In this document: one piece after another, positions 57,349 to 64,000 of the stretch
How the letters are laid out: every line of letters starts with the position of its first letter
How positions within the stretch are numbered: position 1 is the first letter of the stretch
From: Minwuia sp.
Lineage (GTDB): Bacteria; Pseudomonadota; Alphaproteobacteria; Minwuiales; Minwuiaceae
Direction of reading: 5' to 3'
Length of the DNA stretch: 64,000 nucleotides
NCBI GenBank assembly: GCA_029210175.1
Contig: JARGPL010000001.1
Location: 62,001 to 126,000 of the forward strand
Notes under the pieces: generated by a model
Databases searched by the model: none
What the model was told of the DNA's origin: nothing
Seen by the model: the letters and a program-made list of their open reading frames with translations, nothing else
Program-made: the position numbers and the translations under genes

Positions 57349-58968
57349 CTAGCGCCTGACCTTGTAGCCGGCAGCCTCCCGATCCCAGGTCGTGTCGGTC
57401 AGGCCACGCTCGCGCAGCTTGTTCTTCTGGATCTTGGATGACGGGGTCTTCGGAATCTCGTCCACGAATTCGATGAACCGGGGCACCGCGAAATAGGGCA
57501 TGCGCGGGGTGCAGAAATCCAGCAGCGCCGCGGGTTCGGGTCTCGGCGCGTCCGGGTTCAGGACAATGCAGGCCAGCACCTCATCCTCGCCGCCCATTTC
57601 CGCCTTTACCGCAACGGCGGCTGCCTCAGCCACCGCCTCATGCTCCAGCAGCACAGCCTCCACCTCATAGGATGAAATGTTCTCGCCCCGGCGGCGGATC
57701 GTGTCCTTGATCCGGTCGATGTACCAGAGGAAACCCCGTTCATCGAAGCGGCCTGCATCACCGGTATGGAACCAGAAATTCCGCCAGGTCTCGACCGTCC
57801 GGTCGGGCATGCCGTTGTAGCCCTGCATGAAACAGAAGGGTTCCTTCGGGCGGACCAGGATCTCCCCGACCTCTCCGACCGGCAGTTCCTCATCAGTGTC
57901 CGGGTGCGCGATGATGACCTCGAAGAACTCGTCCCAGACCTTGCCGGAACAGCCCGCCTCGTTCGGTGCATCGAACGGGCGGAAGACCGGCAGGTTGCAT
58001 TCGGTCATGCCGAACAGTTCGGTGAACTTGTGCACGCCGAAACGGTTCTGCAGCGCCAGCATGGTGTCGTTGGTGACCGGCAGGGCGCAGAGGATACGCA
58101 GCTTGTTGTCCGCATCGTCGGGCCGTGCGGGCTGGCTGAGCACGAAGTCATTCATCGCGCCCAGCAGGTTGGTCGCCGTTATCTGATATTTGCGGACATC
58201 ATCTATCCATGTGCTGGCCTTGAAGGTCTTCATCAGGACAGCGCTGCCCCCTGCCAGCATGGTGCCGTAGGTCTGCATCAGGATGCCCTGGGCATGGAAC
58301 AGGGGCATGCAGATGTAATAGCGGTCATCCGGTTCCAGCCGCATGGCCAGATGCATGGACGTGCCGATCAGGTGCAGGTGGCCGTTGGGCATCAGCACGC
58401 CCTTGGACGGACCCGTGGTGCCGGACGTGAACATGATCATGCCGATATCGCTGTAGGTGACATCGGCATGGATCTCGTCATCGGGACCATGCAGCAGCGT
58501 GTCGAAGGACCGGATCTCTATGCGCCGGAAATCGGGGCGGTCGACGTCCGCGCCGTCGCTGGGCACATAGACCACGGCCAGGTCGGGTATCGTGTCCTCG
58601 ATCTCTGCCAGCCAGGGCAGGAATTCCGGCTCCACCACGGCGATCCGGGCACGGCAATTGGTCAGGACATGGGTCAGGAAACGGCCCTTGTAGGCCGTGT
58701 TGACTGCCACCGTGACCGCACCGATGCGGCTGAGACCGATCCAGGACCAGAGGTATTCCAGGCGGTTGTGCAGCATCAGCACGACGTGATCGCCAGCGCC
58801 GACGCCAGCCCCGCTGTAGGCATTGCCCATGCTGTTGGCGGCCCGGTGTGCTTCGCCATAGGTCAGGGCCGGTCCGTCCTCGAACTGGATGAAACGGCTG
58901 TCAGGGCGCTCGCGTGCCTGCCGTGCCAGGACCTGGCCGATCGTCCAGTCTGATTTGTCTGCCGCCAT
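57349..58968 (-). CDS. AMP-dependent acyl-CoA ligase (CaiC-like)
   Basis: 539 residues. 'IMFTSGTTGPSKGVLMPNG' ATP loop, 'FHTGDAGRFDERGFLWYIDRIKDTIRRRGENIS' hinge and 'KTPSSKIQKNKLRERGL' with the acyl-transfer Lys. The overall pattern resembles crotonobetaine/carnitine-CoA ligase CaiC, which would fit a betaine-using genome, but no caiA/caiB genes are near. Intact, unlike the ligase at 51.2 kb. Stands alone on the minus strand. Confidence 0.9.
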   Translation of the reverse strand: MAADKSDWTIGQVLARQARERPDSRFIQFEDGPALTYGEAHRAANSMGNAYSGAGVGAGDHVVLMLHNRLEYLWSWIGLSRIGAVTVAVNTAYKGRFLTHVLTNCRARIAVVEPEFLPWLAEIEDTIPDLAVVYVPSDGADVDRPDFRRIEIRSFDTLLHGPDDEIHADVTYSDIGMIMFTSGTTGPSKGVLMPNGHLHLIGTSMHLAMRLEPDDRYYICMPLFHAQGILMQTYGTMLAGGSAVLMKTFKASTWIDDVRKYQITATNLLGAMNDFVLSQPARPDDADNKLRILCALPVTNDTMLALQNRFGVHKFTELFGMTECNLPVFRPFDAPNEAGCSGKVWDEFFEVIIAHPDTDEELPVGEVGEILVRPKEPFCFMQGYNGMPDRTVETWRNFWFHTGDAGRFDERGFLWYIDRIKDTIRRRGENISSYEVEAVLLEHEAVAEAAAVAVKAEMGGEDEVLACIVLNPDAPRPEPAALLDFCTPRMPYFAVPRFIEFVDEIPKTPSSKIQKNKLRERGLTDTTWDREAAGYKVRR

Positions 58969-59025
58969 TGTCGCCTCCCCCTTGGCGTTTCCCCTGGGGC
59001 AACAGCCTACAATGGAGCGGGTAGG

Positions 59026-61554
59026 CTACTCCACCCTTAGTTCCGCAGCCGGTTTTCGACCCAGTGCCCGCCAGGCTCCGAACAGGCCCAGCAGCGTCGT
59101 CAGCATGATGGCGCCGACAATCACCGCCCCCAGACGCGCGGGCATGATGGTGAATTCCCCCTGCATGACGAAGGTGATGACGCCCCAGGCCGCCGCGGAC
59201 CCGGCAATTGCAGCGACGATGGCGGTCACCAAGCCCAGCACCGCGAACTCGGTCGCGTTGATCTTCAGGATCTGGCTGCGGGTCGCGCCGATGACCTTCA
59301 GCACCACGGATTCACGCACGCGCCGGCGATGCCCGGCAGCGATGGCACCGGCGAGCACCAGCAGCCCGGCGAACAGGGTCACCCCGGACGCCGCGCGGAT
59401 GGCGGTCGCCACCTGGCCCAGAATCTGGTCGAACATGACCATGGCTTCCTTGACGCGGATGGCGCTGACATTGGCGAACTGGTCTGTCACGGCGCGATAG
59501 AGCTGCTGTTCCGCCGCAGCGGTCGCGTGGGCGGTCGCCAGGTGGGTATGTGGCGCCCCGGCCAGGGTCGCGGGGTCGAAGACCAGCAGGTAATTGATCG
59601 CGAAGGTGCCCCAGTCGATCTTGCGCAGGCTGGCGATCCGGGCGGTGATGTCGCGCCCGAGCACGTTGATGGTCATGGTATCGCCGATGCCGACGCCCAG
59701 TCCCGCCGCCGCCTCATCCTCGAAGCTGATCAGCGGCTCACCCTGATAGTCGGCTGGCCACCATTCACCCGCCACGATGGGGCTGTTTTCCGGCGGCAGC
59801 TTGGCATAGGTGAGGCCCCGGTCGCCCCGCAGCACCCAGGCTTCGTTCGGGTCCACCCTGCTTTCGTCGGGGATCACGCCGTTCAGATGCGTGATCCGTC
59901 CGCGCAGGGTCGGTACGGTCTCGATCTGACTGACGCCTTCGATGCCGTTGGCGGTCTTCAGGAAGTCATCCAGCTGATGCGGCTGGATGTCGATGAAGAA
60001 GAACGCAGGCGCTTCCTCTGCCACGCGGCGATCGACCTGGCCCTTCACATTGCCCTCGATCAGCGCGATCGCTGCCAGCAGCGTGACGCCCAGCCCCAGC
60101 GAGATCATGACGGATACGGTGGGTGCACCGGGCCGGTGCAGGTTGGCAAGTGCCATGCGGAACGTGGAACTGCGCGGCCCCTTGAAACGGGCGGCGAGAC
60201 GCATGACGCCCAGGGCGGCAAGCCACAGCACGCTAAAGCAGACCACCGCACCGATGATGAACCACAGGGCAAAGTATGGCTGGTCGGAACTGATCAGCGT
60301 CAGCCCGGCCAGCCCGGCGAGGGACAGGACCGTGCCGATGATGAATGCCGCCGGGGGCAGTTCCGAACTGTCACCAAGCATCGACCGGAACAGGCTGGCG
60401 GCACTGGTGCGCCGGGCCGCCCCCAACGGCCAGAGCGCGAAGGCAAGCGTGATGAGAATGCCGTAGGCGGTCGCCAGCAGCAGAGGCAGCAGGTAGAACC
60501 CCGCATCCGGCGACACGGGCAGGACCTCGGCCAGCAGGCTGGCGATCAGGAACGGCACCATGCCGCCAACGATCAGGCCGGCGACAATGCCGACAGCGCC
60601 CAGGATCATGATCTGGATCATGAAGATGCGTGTGATGTCATTGCCGGTCGCGCCAAGGCATTTCAGTACGGCGATGGAACGGCGTTTGGTGTCGAGATGC
60701 GCCTTGACGGCATTGCCGACCCCGACGCCACCCACCAGAAGTGCGGTCAGGCCGACCAGGATAAGGAAAACCCGCAGGCGTTCGATGAAGCTTTCGACAC
60801 CTGGTGCGCCGCGGCGGCTGTCACGCACCCGCCAGCCCTCATCGGGGAAACGTTCCTGCAGCGTGGCGACGAACCCGGGCAGGTCTGCGCCCGGGGGCAG
60901 CTTCACCCGGTAGTGACGAAAGATCATGCTGCCCGGCTGGATCAGGCCGGTATCGGCCATGGCGTCAGACCTGATCATGATGCGCGGGCCGAGCAGCACT
61001 GCACCACTGGACACCCGGTCCGGCTCGACAGCAATGATGCCGCGCAATTCGACTTCCGCGTCACCGATGCGCAGCCGGTCGCCGACAGTCGCGCCGATCC
61101 GGTCCGCCAGTTCCGGTGCGGCGACCACACCAAAGCGTCCGTCGCGCATTTCCAGCGCGGATGTCAGGTCGCCTTCGCCTTGCAGTTCCATGACGCCGTA
61201 ATGCGGATAGACGTCGTCCACGGCCTTCAGTTCTGCCAGCGTCCGCGCATCGGAACTGGTCGCGCGCACGATGGTGCGCATGGTCAGGGTGGTGCCGACA
61301 GACTGGCTGTTGTCGCGCAGCCAGTCCTGCGCTTCCGCCGACGCTTCCCGATGGATCATGCGCAGATCGACATCGGCACCCAGCATGGTCTGGCCATTGG
61401 ACTGCAGCCCCGAAAGGATGGAGGCGGTGAGCGACCCGACCCCGGCGATGGCCGCGACGCCGAGACCGAGGGAGAAGAGGAAGATGCGAAAGCCCGCAAT
61501 GCCGCCGCGCAGATCGCGCCGTGCAATGCGGAATGCCGTCAGGATGGATTGCAT
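59026..61554 (-). CDS. FtsX-like ABC transporter permease (YbbP-type)
   Basis: 842 residues with N-terminal helix, a large periplasmic part and two blocks of FtsX helices ('[41 protein letters not shown]' and '[37 protein letters not shown]'). YbbP-like permeases pair with a LolD-type ATPase, here encoded 5 nt upstream. They are thought to extract lipids or act with a periplasmic esterase. The divergent SGNH esterase gene is the common partner. Confidence 0.93.
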   Translation of the reverse strand: MQSILTAFRIARRDLRGGIAGFRIFLFSLGLGVAAIAGVGSLTASILSGLQSNGQTMLGADVDLRMIHREASAEAQDWLRDNSQSVGTTLTMRTIVRATSSDARTLAELKAVDDVYPHYGVMELQGEGDLTSALEMRDGRFGVVAAPELADRIGATVGDRLRIGDAEVELRGIIAVEPDRVSSGAVLLGPRIMIRSDAMADTGLIQPGSMIFRHYRVKLPPGADLPGFVATLQERFPDEGWRVRDSRRGAPGVESFIERLRVFLILVGLTALLVGGVGVGNAVKAHLDTKRRSIAVLKCLGATGNDITRIFMIQIMILGAVGIVAGLIVGGMVPFLIASLLAEVLPVSPDAGFYLLPLLLATAYGILITLAFALWPLGAARRTSAASLFRSMLGDSSELPPAAFIIGTVLSLAGLAGLTLISSDQPYFALWFIIGAVVCFSVLWLAALGVMRLAARFKGPRSSTFRMALANLHRPGAPTVSVMISLGLGVTLLAAIALIEGNVKGQVDRRVAEEAPAFFFIDIQPHQLDDFLKTANGIEGVSQIETVPTLRGRITHLNGVIPDESRVDPNEAWVLRGDRGLTYAKLPPENSPIVAGEWWPADYQGEPLISFEDEAAAGLGVGIGDTMTINVLGRDITARIASLRKIDWGTFAINYLLVFDPATLAGAPHTHLATAHATAAAEQQLYRAVTDQFANVSAIRVKEAMVMFDQILGQVATAIRAASGVTLFAGLLVLAGAIAAGHRRRVRESVVLKVIGATRSQILKINATEFAVLGLVTAIVAAIAGSAAAWGVITFVMQGEFTIMPARLGAVIVGAIMLTTLLGLFGAWRALGRKPAAELRVE

Positions 61555-61559
61555 GGGAT

Positions 61560-62256
<697 letters not shown>

Positions 62257-62258
<2 letters not shown>

Positions 62259-62970
62259 GTCAGTAATTTCTCCCAGGTTGCAGCTCCGGTATCCGGCGCA
62301 GTCCGGCGTGCATGACGCGCACCTTCGATATGGCTTTACGCAGCGCACGATCAACGGATTGTTGCTTTTCGTCACAATGGCACTCTTTGTGACGATTTTC
62401 TGGTCCGGTTCTGCCCTTGCCGCATCGAAACGCGTGGTGATGTTCGGTGATTCCATCACTGCGGGATATGGCTTGCCGCCGTCCGCGGCCTTGCCCCGCC
62501 TGCTGGCCGAGAGGCTCAATGCGGAAGGTTTGGACGTGATGGTGGAGAATGCCGGCGTTTCCGGTGACACCACGGCTGGCGGTCTGTCCCGGCTTGGCTG
62601 GGCGGTACAGGGCCAGCCGGATCTGGTGATCGTCGCGCTGGGGGGCAATGACGGCCTGCGTGGTATCGATCCGGCAGAGACGCGGCGCAACATGGCCGCG
62701 ATCATCGGGCAACTGCAGGACCGCGACATTCCGGTTCTGGTGGCGGGCATGCTCGCACCCCCCAATCTCGGGAAGGAATATGCGGCGCAGTTCAATCCGC
62801 TTTTCGGGCAGGTGGCGGATGCGGCGGATGTTGCGTTCTATCCGTTCCTGCTGGACGGCGTGGCGGCGGAACCGTCTCTCAACCAGGCAGATGGCATTCA
62901 TCCGAATGCGGAAGGTGCTGCCATCATTGCCGACCGCATGGCCGACCCGGTGCGTGCCCTGCTGCAATAG
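62257..62970 (+). CDS. SGNH arylesterase/lysophospholipase (TesA-like)
   Basis: Up to 237 residues. 'VVMFGDSITAGYGLP' holds the nucleophile Ser, 'GGNDGLRG' the oxyanion Asn and 'DGIHPNAEG' the Asp-His. A hydrophobic stretch ending 'SGSALAAS' is a signal peptide, so it is periplasmic. The start is unclear: ATG 62257 would overlap the divergent ABC gene by 2 nt; later GTG (62308) or ATG (62377) starts would give a shorter leader. Esterase and YbbAP transporter occur together in many bacteria. Confidence 0.88.
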
Positions 62971-63018
62971 GCAGCGCAATTTTCCACCCATCCCGAAGCT
63001 TCGATGCAGGACCAACCG

Positions 63019-63366
63019 ATGACCGTCACGATCTATCACAACCCGCGCTGTTCCAAATCACGTGAGACCCTGAAACTGCTGGAGGACCAGGGCATCAAAC
63101 CGACCGTGATCGAATATCTCAAAACACCGCCGACCGCGATGGAACTGGGCGATATTCTGGCCAAACTGGGGTATCAGCCGCGCCAGCTGATGCGCACCAA
63201 GGAAGCGGAATACAAAGCCGGCGGCCTGGACGAAGCCGGTCTGTCGGACGGCGAACTGATCGCTGCGATGGTCGGTACGCCAAAGCTGATCGAACGCCCC
63301 ATCGTACTGGCCAACGGCAAGGCCGCGGTTGGCCGTCCGCCGGAATCCGTGCTCGATATTCTCTGA
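63019..63366 (+). CDS. arsC: Arsenate reductase (glutaredoxin type)
   Basis: 115 residues. 'IYHNPRCSKSRETLKLL' has the catalytic Cys11 or so followed by the ArsC/Spx fold; 'RPIVLANGKAAVGRPPESVLDIL' is the C-terminal signature with Arg residues that bind arsenate. It reduces arsenate with glutathione/glutaredoxin; gshB supplies glutathione. ATG 63019 has AGGA upstream; ATG 63004 lacks it. No arsenite pump is next to it. Confidence 0.93.
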   Translation: MTVTIYHNPRCSKSRETLKLLEDQGIKPTVIEYLKTPPTAMELGDILAKLGYQPRQLMRTKEAEYKAGGLDEAGLSDGELIAAMVGTPKLIERPIVLANGKAAVGRPPESVLDIL

Positions 63367-63424
63367 CGCGGGTCAACCGTCGCGAAGACCTGACCGTGTC
63401 GCAATCGGACCCCAGGGTGACAGC

Positions 63425-63991
63425 ATGCGCCTGTTCATTGCCCTTGATCTGCCACAGGACGTTCGCAGCCGGCTTGCCATGGTGCAGGGCGGCCTGCCGG
63501 GCGCGCGCTGGGTCGCGCCGGAAAGCCTGCACCTGACCTTGCGTTTCATCGGTGATTCAACCCCCGATCAGGCCGAGGATCTGGTGGCGGGGCTCTCTCG
63601 TTTGCAGGTGCCCCCTTTTGATCTGTGTCTGCAGGGGCTTGGCGTGTTCGGTGATCGCAGACGCGCCCGGATGCTTTGGGTCGGGACATCCCCGACGCCG
63701 GGGTTGCGGCATCTGCAGGCGAAGGTGGAGCAGGTGGTACAGGTGGCCGGATTCGGGGCTGAACAGCGGAAGTTTCACCCGCATGTCACGATAGCCCGGC
63801 TGCGCGATGCACCGAAGGGGCGCCTGGAGAACTTCGTGGCTGACCATGGCGGGATCTGGCTGCATCCGTTTGCGGTGACCGGTTTCACCCTGTTTCGCAG
63901 CCATCTGGGGTCGGAGCGTGCACTATATGAACCGCTGGTGGATTTCGATCTTGATCAGGATGACGGGGACGCAGCCCCGGTGACGCCATAG
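63425..63991 (+). CDS. thpR: RNA 2',3'-cyclic phosphodiesterase
   Basis: 188 residues. Two HxT/S-type motifs, 'LHLTLRF' and 'HPHVTIARL', are the catalytic pairs of the 2H phosphoesterase (LigT/ThpR) family, which opens 2',3'-cyclic phosphates on RNA. ATG 63425 has AGGGTGA upstream and begins at 'MRLFIALDLP', the usual start. The stop is just before the window end. Confidence 0.93.
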   Translation: MRLFIALDLPQDVRSRLAMVQGGLPGARWVAPESLHLTLRFIGDSTPDQAEDLVAGLSRLQVPPFDLCLQGLGVFGDRRRARMLWVGTSPTPGLRHLQAKVEQVVQVAGFGAEQRKFHPHVTIARLRDAPKGRLENFVADHGGIWLHPFAVTGFTLFRSHLGSERALYEPLVDFDLDQDDGDAAPVTP

Positions 63992-64000
63992 CGCCGCAGC

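Overview
The window is a GC-rich (mostly G/C at third codon positions), densely packed chromosomal segment with the standard bacterial code: TGA ends many of the genes. The gene set points to a free-living, probably marine, alphaproteobacterium, most plausibly Rhodospirillales-like: a polyhydroxyalkanoate (PHA) locus, many acyl-CoA dehydrogenases, methylamine/betaine-type C1 enzymes, Sox genes and DUF4170. The assignment is inference; no rRNA or tRNA gene is present to test it.

Layout: 0-2.9 kb, end of a PhaC-like hydrolase, then phaA-phaB and a terminator. 2.9-7.3 kb, a large unknown membrane-anchored protein and two tandem OmpA-family proteins, each followed by an intrinsic terminator. 7.6-12.8 kb, a three-gene operon of an MttB-family methyltransferase, a DddP-like M24 protein and a dimethylglycine dehydrogenase-like FAD/GcvT fusion. 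Its upstream region holds a strong promoter, a palindromic operator and a candidate two-hairpin small RNA. 13.3-18.8 kb, a serine/threonine dehydratase-like gene, a sterol desaturase-family protein, two arsenosugar-type glycosyltransferases and an orphan molybdenum hydroxylase large subunit. 18.8-22.2 kb, folD, DUF167, YggT, a second candidate small RNA downstream of a small secreted protein, and nudC. 22.4-42.8 kb, fatty-acid and CoA-thioester catabolism (three conventional acyl-CoA dehydrogenases and one AidB-type, two quinone-oxidoreductase-like enzymes, a fused hydratase/3-hydroxyacyl-CoA dehydrogenase, an enoyl-CoA hydratase) with an M20 deacylase, EamA and MFS transporters, a HyuA-like protein and gshB. 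43.0-47.2 kb, an IorAB-like periplasmic oxidoreductase divergent from soxXYZ. 48.4-56.5 kb, a tightly overlapped operon with a MarR regulator, an old-yellow-enzyme protein with a fibronectin-III-like tail, an aryl-CoA ligase broken by an in-frame TGA, two SDRs, a cupin, two MaoC dehydratases and a dienelactone hydrolase. 56.5-64 kb, DUF4170, a macrodomain protein, a CaiC-like ligase, a YbbAP-like ABC transporter, an SGNH esterase, arsC and thpR.

How the genes may work together: much of the window feeds acids and methylated compounds into CoA and C1 pools. The MttB/DddP-like/GcvT operon could demethylate a betaine-like compound or DMSP, with FolD handling the methylene-tetrahydrofolate. The beta-oxidation enzymes supply acetyl-CoA that PhaA and PhaB can store as PHA. 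The phaA promoter and the MttB-side promoter carry nearly the same 12-bp motif at about the transcription start, suggesting a shared regulator.

Most notable: (i) two minus-strand RNA candidates, each a hairpin plus terminator hairpin with C-rich, anti-Shine-Dalgarno-like loops; (ii) the DddP-like/MttB operon; (iii) a dispersed 125-bp palindromic element, two full copies and one core copy; (iv) the OYE-FN3 fusion next to the ligase with a nonsense codon; (v) a perfect 20-bp palindrome over the MarR operon promoter.
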